A stretch of DNA of 6,512 bases from Candidatus Nanopelagicales bacterium (GCA_025455985.1 JALOLM010000130.1:1-6512), one strand, 5' to 3'. Counted from the first letter of the stretch, positions 1 to 5,883 are shown. Notes: generated from the letters alone by a model not told the origin. Numbers and translations are program-made.

Positions 1-732
1 GCGGGCATGCGAAAGGGCGGTGAGCCGAAGCCCACCGCCCTTTCGCTGGTGTGCGGTGTTGTGGTCGGGCCGGAGCACGGCGCTGATGCCGTGGACCCCG
101 GTGTTCTTGGTCTGGACCGCGTCGATCTTGCTCTTCACGACCTGGTCGTTGAAGAACTTGCCGTCCTGGTCACCGAGGACGATCACCGGGAACCGAGCGC
201 TGCGGGAGAGGACCGTGACGCGCAACTTTTGGTTGTTGGCCATGGTCAGGCGTTGAGTGAACGGTCCGGACAGTACCTGCTTGCCGGTTACCTTGGCGTT
301 GGGGAGGACGTGGTAGGAGAGGACCGCCTGGATGGCGGGAACGCCCAGCTTCAGCACGGCTGCGTAGACAGCCGTCTCGTCCACCTTGGCGCCGTAGCGG
401 TAGTTGGGTCCGAGTAGGCCTTTCTCGTTGGCGAGCACCTCAAAGGCGCGGTCGTTCGGGGCGAAGAGGGTGAACTTCGTGAGGCCGGCGAGTTGGTCGG
501 GCTTCGTAAGGTCTGCAAGGCCAGTGTCCAGGGCCGCCTGGGTCACGATGTCGAAGTCGTACGGGTTGCCGTCGGAGGACTTGGACGGGTCGTTGTACGA
601 CGCAGCCAACTTCCCGATGAAACTGGATGGGTCCGGCGTAGTGGCGTTGGCGGGGGCGGCCAGGCCGAAGGCGACTCCGGTGGCGGCGATGGTAGCGGCA
701 GCGGTGGTACCGATTCTCTTGCGCAGTCTCAT
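1..732 (-). CDS. Secreted fasciclin (FAS1) domain protein, 3' end beyond window
   Basis: The minus-strand frame from the ATG at 732 stays open for 244 codons to the window edge. Residues 1-30 form a Sec signal peptide: a basic start (MRLRKR), an Ala-rich core and an A-N-A cleavage site after residue 30. There is no lipobox cysteine, so a soluble secreted protein like mycobacterial MPT70 is more likely than a lipoprotein like MPT83. Residues about 55-222 form one FAS1 domain: the H1 motif is FTLFAPNDRAF (87-97), the H2-type YHVLP is at 140-144, and the closing strand GVHGISAVLRP is at 212-222. FAS1 domains mediate adhesion or protein contacts at the cell surface; the ligand here is unknown. 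GAGAGGG at 741-747, 8 nt before the ATG, is a good ribosome site. The tail after residue 222 is low-confidence: it reads through the hairpin at 9-46 and shows no stop. The family call is firm; the exact C-terminus is not visible. Confidence 0.9.
   Translation of the reverse strand, partial: MRLRKRIGTTAAATIAATGVAFGLAAPANATTPDPSSFIGKLAASYNDPSKSSDGNPYDFDIVTQAALDTGLADLTKPDQLAGLTKFTLFAPNDRAFEVLANEKGLLGPNYRYGAKVDETAVYAAVLKLGVPAIQAVLSYHVLPNAKVTGKQVLSGPFTQRLTMANNQKLRVTVLSRSARFPVIVLGDQDGKFFNDQVVKSKIDAVQTKNTGVHGISAVLRPDHNTAHQRKGGGLRLTALSHAR
9..46 (-). terminator. Perfect hairpin with UUCG loop at the fas1 3' end
   Basis: Arms 9-25 and 30-46 pair over 17 bp. Read on the minus strand the only imperfection is one G-U pair, and the loop is C(UUCG)G, a very stable tetraloop. 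It lies just past the last recognisable FAS1 residue, where a terminator is expected. No U-tract can be seen because the window ends 8 bases later. Oddly, the fas1 reading frame is still open through it, so it may be partly coding. It could also serve transcripts arriving from the other side. Confidence 0.65.
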
Positions 733-789
733 TGTTCTAACCCTCTCGGTGTGGTGGCACCGACCTCGTTGTCGTGCCCTACACCTCAG

Positions 790-818
790 TCATCGCGACG
801 GGTCAGGGGTTTGGATGC
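790..818 (-). promoter_or_regulatory. Candidate ECF-sigma (SigK-like) promoter of the fas1 gene
   Basis: Reading the minus strand, GCATCC (818-813) is followed after 17 nt by CGATGA (795-790). That would start transcription near 783, leaving a leader of about 50 nt before the ATG at 732. Mycobacterial SigK drives the FAS1 genes mpt70 and mpt83 from promoters whose -35 element, from memory, contains CATCC. The match in element, spacing and target gene type is suggestive. No sigma or anti-sigma gene is visible here, so this is inference from motif and context. Confidence 0.4.
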
Positions 819-858
819 AACGAATTTGAAACTTTTTGGAGAGGACCCACTCATCGGG

Positions 859-908
859 TGTCGCGAAGTTACGGCGACACGCCGGCGTGTCTGCGTAACT
901 TCGCGACA
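859..908 (-). terminator. Long near-perfect palindrome after the efflux operon
   Basis: Arms 859-873 and 894-908 pair perfectly over 15 bp (TGTCGCGAAGTTACG and its complement). After a 2x2 mismatch, the inner 876-891 is itself a perfect palindrome (GACACGCC/GGCGTGTC). The whole forms a 50-nt hairpin. It begins 21 nt past the stop codon at 930-932 and lies before the fas1 promoter, so it most likely terminates the TetR-MFS operon on the minus strand. There is no U-tract, which is common for actinobacterial terminators. It is almost symmetric and could work in both directions or belong to a dispersed palindromic repeat family. Confidence 0.65.
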
Positions 909-929
909 ACGGCGGGGGCGAACTGAGCC

Positions 930-1226
930 CTACGCGGAACGCCGGTTGCGGCGCTGCCGCTGGGAGTACCGCACGGCCAAACGACTAGCGCGCGGCGTCA
1001 CGGTCTGCTCAAGCCGCGACACCCGCTTTCGCACCGCGCGCTCGGTCCCGACTTCGACGAGGCGGGCGTGGCCGTGCTCGACGAGCTGCGTGTAGTACTT
1101 GCCCGCGGCCCCCGGAGCCCGCAAGGCCAGGTCCACCGCACCGAGGGCGGCGAAAACGGGGTCGGGCAGGTCGGCCGACGCGACCCGCTTCTTCAAGGCA
1201 TCCAGCACCCTTCCATGGTCGGCCAC
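930..1226 (-). CDS. Small basic hypothetical protein (98 aa), third gene of efflux operon
   Basis: The frame starts at GTG 1226 and ends with TAG at 930-932. The protein has no signal peptide or membrane segment. Residues 20-36 (LPDPVFAALGAVDLALR) and 43-62 loosely resemble the start of actinobacterial heparin-binding-hemagglutinin-like (HbhA-type) helical proteins, which carry an 'AALGAxDLA' segment followed by a long helix. The C-terminus is strongly basic (RKR at 66-68, RQRRNRR at 90-96), which fits binding to nucleic acid, polyanions or membrane. The family resemblance is weak and should not be used as a function. The gene begins 32 nt after the MFS stop codon on the same strand and ends 21 nt before a strong hairpin, so it fits as the last operon gene. 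The ribosome site is weak and the frame is open further upstream, so the start is uncertain. Confidence 0.6.
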   Translation of the reverse strand: MADHGRVLDALKKRVASADLPDPVFAALGAVDLALRAPGAAGKYYTQLVEHGHARLVEVGTERAVRKRVSRLEQTVTPRASRLAVRYSQRQRRNRRSA

Positions 1227-1258
1227 TGTTCTGGCCTGACCGGGTAGGGCACGCCGGG

Positions 1259-2884
1259 CTACTCCACGTAACCCGCCGCTTCGGTCCGGGCCGCGTTGCG
1301 GGGGAGCAGGAACGCTGCGAGCAGGCCGAGGCTGATCAGGAAGGCCGCGACGAAGCCGACGTCGCGCGCGGCGGTGGCGAATCCTTCGGACGCACCTTCG
1401 AAGAGCACGTCACCGTTGGGCTGCTGGGGCAGGGCCACGACGGCCGTGCCCGCGCTCTGCTGCACGGCGGTGGTGACCTGTTCGGCCACCGGCTGCGGCA
1501 CCCCGCGCTCGGTCAGGTCGTCGGTCACCGTACCCAGGCCAGTGATGAGCACCGCACCCAGCAGTGCGGTCCCGATCGCGGCACCCACCTGCCGCGAGGT
1601 GGACTGCACGGCCGAGGCCATGCCGGACTCCTGGACGGGCACTTCGGACAGGATCACACCTGTGAGCTGCGCGGTGGCGAAACCGACGCCGAGGCCGTAG
1701 ACGAACAAGCCCGGGGCCATCATCCAACCCGTGACGGAGACGGAGATGACCGAGGCGATCCACAGGACACCGACCACTTCCAGGGCCATGCCAAGCCGCA
1801 CCACCGGAACCGGACCCATGCGCTTGGCCATCCCGGCACCTGCGCCGCTGGCGACGAAGGACCCAGCCGCAAGCGCCAACAGAATCACGCCCGTCTCCAG
1901 CGCGTCGTACCCGATGACCGACTGCAGGAACAGCGGCAGGATGAAGAGCAGCCCGAACTCCCCGAGGCTCACGAGCGCGGCGACGGCGTTGCCCATCCCG
2001 AAAGTGCGGATGCGGAACAAGGCCAGGTCGACCATCACGACTTTGCCCGCAGTCCGGCGCCGGCCCTCCACCCAGACGAATGAACCAAGCAGGATCACTG
2101 AAAGGATCAAGGCGACCCCGGGCGCGGAGATGTTGTCCAACGGCCACTCGAATCCGCCGGCGCTGAACTGTTTCTTCGGGGTGATCCAGCCGTAGTTCTG
2201 TCCCTCGATAAGACCGAAGACCAAGGCAGCCAGGCCAAATGTTCCCAGCAATGTTCCGGGCACATCGATCCCGCGCTTGTCGACGGTGTCCTTCGTTTCG
2301 GGCACCATCAGGAGCACACCGATGATCACTGCGATCGCGATCGGCACGTTGATCAGGAAGGCCCAGTGCCAAGTCGCGTTGGTCGTGAGCCAACCGCCGA
2401 CCAGCGGTCCCAACGCGGCCATGCCGCCGATCGTGGCGCCCCACACGGCGAACGCGATGGCGCGGTCTTTGCCGCGGTACACGGCGTTGAGCACCGACAG
2501 GGACGCGGGCAGGATCATCGCTGCGGCCACACCCTGCAGGGCCCGGGCTGCGATCAATTGGCTGCTGGTGTCGGACGAGGCCACGAACACGCTGGCCAAG
2601 CCGAACAGGCCGACGCCACCCACGAACATCAGCCGACGGCCGACGATGTCGGAAAGCCTCCCCGACAGCAGCAGCAGCGAGGCGAACAGCAGTGCGTAGA
2701 TCGCGTTGACCCACTCCGCATCGGTGGTGGTGAGGTCGAGGTCTTCGACAATCGTCGGGATCGCGACGTTGACGACGGTGGCGTCGAGGATGATCATCGC
2801 GACGCCGAGTGCCAGGAAGAGCAGAGCCACCCAGCGCTTACGCCCGGTCAGGGCAGCCGGGATTTCGGGGGCGGTGTTGGTCAC
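1259..2884 (-). CDS. DHA2-family MFS drug/metabolite exporter (14 TM)
   Basis: This 541-aa integral membrane protein belongs to the EmrB/QacA (DHA2) branch of the major facilitator superfamily, which exports drugs or metabolites by proton antiport. TM1 carries the family motif LDATVVNVAIP (33-43). Motif A, GRLSDIVGRR, is at 75-84 in the loop after TM2. RALQGVAAAMILP (114-126) is in the TM4 region, and the antiporter motif C, with GP..GGW, is at 159-165 in TM5. The length and number of hydrophobic segments fit 14 helices. Translation starts at GTG 2884, which overlaps the TetR stop codon (GTGA), with AGGAG 7 nt upstream, so it is translationally coupled to the regulator. TAG ends it at 1259. 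The substrate cannot be read from sequence; the local TetR suggests induction by a substrate-like ligand. Confidence 0.95.
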   Translation of the reverse strand: MTNTAPEIPAALTGRKRWVALLFLALGVAMIILDATVVNVAIPTIVEDLDLTTTDAEWVNAIYALLFASLLLLSGRLSDIVGRRLMFVGGVGLFGLASVFVASSDTSSQLIAARALQGVAAAMILPASLSVLNAVYRGKDRAIAFAVWGATIGGMAALGPLVGGWLTTNATWHWAFLINVPIAIAVIIGVLLMVPETKDTVDKRGIDVPGTLLGTFGLAALVFGLIEGQNYGWITPKKQFSAGGFEWPLDNISAPGVALILSVILLGSFVWVEGRRRTAGKVVMVDLALFRIRTFGMGNAVAALVSLGEFGLLFILPLFLQSVIGYDALETGVILLALAAGSFVASGAGAGMAKRMGPVPVVRLGMALEVVGVLWIASVISVSVTGWMMAPGLFVYGLGVGFATAQLTGVILSEVPVQESGMASAVQSTSRQVGAAIGTALLGAVLITGLGTVTDDLTERGVPQPVAEQVTTAVQQSAGTAVVALPQQPNGDVLFEGASEGFATAARDVGFVAAFLISLGLLAAFLLPRNAARTEAAGYVE

Positions 2885-3516
2885 AGCTGTCTCCTGACGT
2901 GGGTTTGGTCGTACTTCTCGAGCAGAGCTCCCTCGTGTGGCACGCCGGCCCTGGTGTAGAGGCCGGACTCGAGCAACTCGATGGTGGAGCGGTACATGCG
3001 GGTGAGGCCTTCGGGTGACAGGACGTCGGCGCCGGTCGCACGTTCCACGGCGCCGGCCAACAGGAATGGGCCCAGGCGCAGCATGACCAGGATGGCCGCG
3101 CGCATGTCCGGGTCGTCGGTGGGTTTGACGTAACCCTTGTCGGTCAGATCAGCCATCGACTGCTTGGTCAGCTCGACGATCTCGGCGACCAGGGCGTTTG
3201 CCCGCGGTGAGTCGTCTGCCGCCTGCCGCATCAGATAGCGCATCAGGGGGGCGGCCTCGTCGCTGATCCCTTCGAATCGCGCCATCGCTTCAACGGGCTG
3301 GTGGTCGGCTGCGCGCGTGAGCAGTTCGCGGAAGAACGCGAAGACGTAGTCGTCGCAGGCCTGCCGCAGTCCCTCTTTGGAGCCGAAGTGGTGCAGGATC
3401 AGCGCCGGAGACACATCGGCGTCATTCGCGATGGCCCGCACCGACGAGGCGGTGTAGCCCTCGGTTCCGAAGCGCGCGAGGGCGACAGCCAAGATTCGGT
3501 CAGGGGCTGAACGCAC
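2881..3516 (-). CDS. TetR-family transcriptional regulator of the efflux operon
   Basis: The likely product has 211 aa and begins at GTG 3516. The N-terminal helix-turn-helix spans about residues 22-44 (S24, A28, then the recognition helix SPALILHHFG at 36-45), followed by the typical SKEGL (46-50). The remaining, mostly helical part is the ligand-binding and dimerisation domain. GTG 3516 is preferred because AGGA lies 8 nt upstream, the first residues (MRSAPDRILAVALARFG) match the usual TetR N-terminus, and a -10 box sits just upstream. A longer frame opens at TTG 3582 but would put the operators inside the coding sequence. The last codon overlaps the exporter start by 4 bases. It probably represses its own operon by binding the palindromes at 3508-3541, with release by an exporter substrate. 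Confidence 0.92.
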   Translation of the reverse strand: MRSAPDRILAVALARFGTEGYTASSVRAIANDADVSPALILHHFGSKEGLRQACDDYVFAFFRELLTRAADHQPVEAMARFEGISDEAAPLMRYLMRQAADDSPRANALVAEIVELTKQSMADLTDKGYVKPTDDPDMRAAILVMLRLGPFLLAGAVERATGADVLSPEGLTRMYRSTIELLESGLYTRAGVPHEGALLEKYDQTHVRRQL

Positions 3517-3541
3517 GTTCAATATCCTAAACGAACGTTCA
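3508..3541. promoter_or_regulatory. Tandem palindromic TetR operators over promoter and start codon
   Basis: Two 14-bp palindromes of the form TGAACG-N2-CGTTCA lie 20 bp apart centre to centre. The one at 3508-3521 is perfect in its arms and covers the GTG start codon. The one at 3528-3541 has one arm mismatch and abuts the -10 box on its upstream side. A 20-bp spacing puts both sites near the same DNA face, as in TetR-family regulators that bind as two dimers. The location is ideal for autorepression of tetR-MFS. That this TetR is the protein bound is inference. Confidence 0.75.
3524..3529 (-). promoter_or_regulatory. Candidate -10 box (TAGGAT) for the TetR-MFS operon
   Basis: TAGGAT on the minus strand fits the TANNNT consensus. 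It lies between the two operator palindromes and ends 7 nt before GTG 3516, so transcription could begin at or next to the start codon (a leaderless mRNA, common in actinobacteria). The same bases supply the AGGA that could act as a ribosome site if transcription starts farther upstream. No good -35 hexamer is visible. Confidence 0.5.
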
Positions 3542-3553
3542 GTCGGCTCGCGC

Positions 3554-3610
3554 GCGTACTTTTGCGGTTGACGACAGACCAAAATGGACCTTGATCAACC
3601 CGGTAGGTAC
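3554..3610. repeat. Degenerate inverted repeat, first unit of a repeat pair
   Basis: The unit GCGTACTTTTGCGGTTGA at 3554-3571 faces a decayed inverted partner at 3593-3610 (GATCAACCCGGTAGGTAC). Over 16 positions (3556-3571 against 3595-3610), 11 form Watson-Crick pairs, 2 are wobbles and 3 mismatch. The left arm is nearly the same sequence as the arm at 3649-3666, so this looks like an older copy of the better-preserved hairpin next to it. Confidence 0.5.
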
Positions 3611-3648
3611 GGTTTCGTGTCCGGTTGGTACTGATTGTGGTGATTCAG

Positions 3649-3697
3649 GCGTACTTTTCAGGTTGATCTTGCACCCCCGCCAACCCGAAAAGTACGC
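3649..3697 (-). terminator. Hairpin after the SHOCT gene built from GCGTACTTTT repeats
   Basis: Arms 3649-3665 and 3681-3697 pair over 17 bp with a single mismatch and a 15-nt loop. It starts 7 nt past the SHOCT gene stop codon (3705-3707), as expected for a terminator of the DUF6325-SHOCT operon on the minus strand. There is no U-tract. The arms recur, less well conserved, at 3554-3571, which hints at a repeat family rather than a one-off terminator. Confidence 0.65.
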
Positions 3698-3704
3698 CGA
3701 ACGG

Positions 3705-4016
3705 TCAGGAGTTGAGGATCTTGGCCTTCTCGGCCGCGAACTCCTCCTCGGTAAGCACCCCGGAGGTCTTCAGCTCACCGAGCTGCTTGAGCTGCTCCAT
3801 CTTGTCGTCGTTCATGCCCGGGCTCGGGGCTGGCGCGGGAGCAGGTGCCGGGGCCGGCGCTGCTGCCTCCTGCTGGGCTGCCGCTTCCTGCTGCTTGGCC
3901 GCTGCCTTCTGTTGCTGCTTGTTGCTGACCGCTCCGCTTACCGCGGTGGCGGTTCCGGCGATCACGGCGGTACGGGCCATAGTGCCCATCAGGCCGGGGC
4001 GTCCTCGACGTCGCAT
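3705..4016 (-). CDS. SHOCT-domain protein with Ala/Pro/Gln linker (103 aa)
   Basis: The ATG at 4016 follows the upstream stop codon by one base, and GGAGGAGAA inside the upstream gene supplies a strong ribosome site, so translation is coupled. Residues 1-8 are basic (MRRRGRPG). Residues 13-30 (MARTAVIAGTATAVSGAV) are a short hydrophobic, glycine-spaced stretch that could lie in or on a membrane. Residues 33-53 are Gln/Ala/Lys-rich and probably helical, and residues 53-66 are an Ala-Pro repeat. Residues about 72-101 (MEQLKQLGELKTSGVLTEEE..) are a SHOCT domain, a short helical C-terminal oligomerisation motif found on many unrelated proteins. This SHOCT protein commonly sits next to DUF6325 genes in actinobacteria. 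Its exact function is unknown. A longer in-frame opening toward 4148 lies inside the upstream gene and is not used. Confidence 0.9.
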   Translation of the reverse strand: MRRRGRPGLMGTMARTAVIAGTATAVSGAVSNKQQQKAAAKQQEAAAQQEAAAPAPAPAPAPAPSPGMNDDKMEQLKQLGELKTSGVLTEEEFAAEKAKILNS

Positions 4017-4017
4017 A

Positions 4018-4458
4018 TCAGTTCTCCTCCAGTGCTTCGATGGCCATTTTGACGCTCTCGTGCGGGATTCGCATGTAGGTGATGACCTCGCCCTGGGAGC
4101 CGCGGATGGCAGTGGCGAGGCGCGAGGCCCAGGTGTTCTCCCACACAACCACCAGTGCTGAGGAATCCGGGTCCAGGCCGTCGGCCATCCCCAGCAGGTC
4201 CTCGTCGTTGAGCAGATCCAACTGCGACTCGGTCAAGCCGGCGAAGGCGTCAGCGACCGCGGCGTCCTCCACCTCGATGAAGGAGGCGTTGCCCTCGGCG
4301 TCCTTGGTCAGGAAGGCCAGGTCGATGATGCGGATGGTCCCGTCCTGCTGGAGTTCGGCAATGGCGGGGGCGACGTCGCCGTTGAAGTTGTTGCCCTCGA
4401 ACAGAATCACGGCCACGTCGACCGGACCGACTGTGTCCGGATCGGGGATGTCTGACAT
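4018..4458 (-). CDS. DUF6325 family protein (146 aa)
   Basis: This acidic protein matches the actinobacterial DUF6325 family (relatives have been filed with COG4803 / DUF1269). Recognisable family features are GPVDVAVILFEGNNFNG (11-27), IRIIDLAFLTKDAEG (42-56) and SSALVVVWENTWA (99-111). The fold is probably an alpha/beta ferredoxin-like domain; no catalytic residues are evident. There is no signal peptide or clear membrane helix, so it should be cytoplasmic, perhaps tethered through its SHOCT partner. The ATG at 4458 has AGAGGA 6 nt upstream. The stop (TGA, 4018-4020) is one base from the SHOCT start, and the pair recurs in actinobacteria. The 63-bp gap to the upstream secreted-protein gene holds no clear terminator, so read-through from that gene is possible. 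No biochemical role is known to me. Confidence 0.88.
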   Translation of the reverse strand: MSDIPDPDTVGPVDVAVILFEGNNFNGDVAPAIAELQQDGTIRIIDLAFLTKDAEGNASFIEVEDAAVADAFAGLTESQLDLLNDEDLLGMADGLDPDSSALVVVWENTWASRLATAIRGSQGEVITYMRIPHESVKMAIEALEEN

Positions 4459-4521
4459 GCGGTTTCCTCTCTGCGGATGCCCCCTTGTTGTATCGCAGAT
4501 ACTCCCGGAACGCGCGGTTGA

Positions 4522-5877
4522 TCAGCGGCACCCGCGACGCTGGAACGCCTTCTTGGAGGTGTACGTGCCCCGTGGTTGGTACGGACCCATCACCTTCTGC
4601 TGGGAGACGTTGACGCGGCGGGTCACGTCGACATCGTCAAGCCCGACGTTCTGCAGGGAGCGGGCGAAGCCGGGGTCGCTGGCCAGGTTGCGCAGCAGCA
4701 GGGTGCCGGTCTGCCGGCCGAGGGAGTCGCGCTTGTTCCCCCAGTCCAGCCACGCGACCCCGCACTTGGTCCGGGCGTTCTTGGGTCGATCGGCCCGCCG
4801 GCTCACGACGATCGTGTAGCGCCGGCTCTTCGTCAGGACCGGTTTGAGATCTGCATCGCTCAAGCAGTCGATGGCGTTGGTCTCCACCGGTGAGCCGTTC
4901 TGGCAGACCGACCAGTACCGCATCTGACCCCCGGCCATCCGCCGCACCTTCGGACCCGTCGCCGGGGTGGTGGGCAGCTTGCCGCGCAGGACCAGGACCT
5001 TGCCGAAGTCGGCGTTGATCGGCCCGACCGCGTACTTCACGTTGCGGTTGTCGTAGTAGCCGCCGACCTCCCCGAGGGCCAGATCCGCGCGGCGCAGTTT
5101 CCGCTGCGGGGTGTCCAGTCGGTAGATCGACAGAGCCAGCGGTTGGTTGAAGAACTTCTCCCACCGCAGCGGTGAGAAGGAGGGGTTGCGGGCGGGATCG
5201 GCGCCCGGCAGGTTGACCAGTCCGGTGTAGACCGGGCCGGGCATGGTCTGGAACTGGAAGTATTTCTGCGGGTCGTTGATCGCGTCGCACAGTGCCTGGT
5301 CTCGGAGAACCTGGCCGCCGGCCAAGGTCAACACCGGCCGCGGCAGGGACTGCGGGCTGCGGTCGGCCGCCGCGTCGGGCAGGTACACCCGGTAGATCAA
5401 CTCCTGCGCCGCCCCTTCGTTGGTCGGCGGAGCGTCGATCACATTCGGCTCGTCCGAAGCGCGACCGTCGGTCATCGTCACGGTGTAGGAGCGGTTGGGC
5501 GCGTACCGTTCGGCACCCACCACGTAGGGGTTGATACTGCCGGCGTCGGGCTGGATGCGGACGTCCTCGAGGGCGTCCACGGCGGCGTGGTCGGTGCCGG
5601 CGACGCGGCCATAGGCGTTGAGCGACATGTAGCGCGCGTGCGGGTACTCGCCCTGTAACTGCAGGGTCGCCCCGGCGGGCAGCCGGAACCTTGCGCCCCA
5701 ATAGAGCGCACCCTCATCGGGGTAGGCGAGGTTGGTGTCGGGGTCGGAGATCCCCATCGGGCCGAACCAGAAGCAGGTGGCCTGCGGGACTCCCTCACCT
5801 GCGGCGCCGGCCTGCACGGGCGCGGCGGCGGCCAGCACAGCGGCCGAGGCCATCACCGTGGCGAGCATTTTGCGCAT
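4522..5877 (-). CDS. Secreted six-cysteine protein of unknown function (451 aa)
   Basis: From ATG 5877 the protein opens with a Sec signal peptide (MRKMLATVMASAAVLAAAAP.., A-Q-A cleavage after residue 23). The mature part has six cysteines (35, 197, 325, 338, 372, 450), which could form three disulfides. Conserved-looking segments are CFWFGP (35-40), ARYMSLNAYG (81-90) with DALEDVRIQPDAGSINP (101-117), RYWSVC (320-325), RYTIVVSRRADRP (353-365) with CGVAWLDWG (372-380), and near the C-terminus MGPYQPRGTYTS (430-441). I recall similar secreted hypothetical proteins in actinobacteria and some proteobacteria. The ARYMSLNAYG part recalls the RYWSxxxYD strand of DUF1214/DUF1254 proteins, a weak likeness. 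An upstream in-frame ATG at 5934 would place charged residues before the signal and run into the divergent sulfatase gene, so 5877 is preferred; TACAGT ends 6 nt before it. Function is unknown. Confidence 0.85.
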   Translation of the reverse strand: MRKMLATVMASAAVLAAAAPVQAGAAGEGVPQATCFWFGPMGISDPDTNLAYPDEGALYWGARFRLPAGATLQLQGEYPHARYMSLNAYGRVAGTDHAAVDALEDVRIQPDAGSINPYVVGAERYAPNRSYTVTMTDGRASDEPNVIDAPPTNEGAAQELIYRVYLPDAAADRSPQSLPRPVLTLAGGQVLRDQALCDAINDPQKYFQFQTMPGPVYTGLVNLPGADPARNPSFSPLRWEKFFNQPLALSIYRLDTPQRKLRRADLALGEVGGYYDNRNVKYAVGPINADFGKVLVLRGKLPTTPATGPKVRRMAGGQMRYWSVCQNGSPVETNAIDCLSDADLKPVLTKSRRYTIVVSRRADRPKNARTKCGVAWLDWGNKRDSLGRQTGTLLLRNLASDPGFARSLQNVGLDDVDVTRRVNVSQQKVMGPYQPRGTYTSKKAFQRRGCR

Positions 5878-5883
5878 CCCACA

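Noticed and set aside
7..1095. Open plus-strand frames across the fas1 gene and the region up to 1095 (for example 7-417 and 493-1095)
   Set aside because: They lie opposite or across a clear FAS1 gene and its upstream region, have compositions typical of GC-rich antisense frames and show no recognisable domain.
1410..2714. A 434-codon minus-strand open frame inside the MFS gene
   Set aside because: It is a shifted frame of the exporter; its product is rich in Arg, Gly and Ala with no membrane segments, whereas the 541-aa frame carries all MFS motifs.
3517..3582. A TetR start at TTG 3582, giving 22 extra residues
   Set aside because: The extra segment has no TetR homology and covers the operators and the -10 box; GTG 3516 has a better ribosome site and N-terminus.
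4470..4502. Small inverted repeats in the gap before the DUF6325 gene (TCTGCG-N18-CGCAGA and GTATC-GCA-GATAC)
   Set aside because: Arms of 5-6 bp are expected by chance in this composition; there is no stable terminator and no clear promoter pair nearby.
4637..5701. A 354-codon minus-strand frame within the secreted protein gene
   Set aside because: It is an arginine/proline-rich shifted frame without signal peptide or motifs; the frame 4522-5877 has a signal peptide and ordered cysteines.
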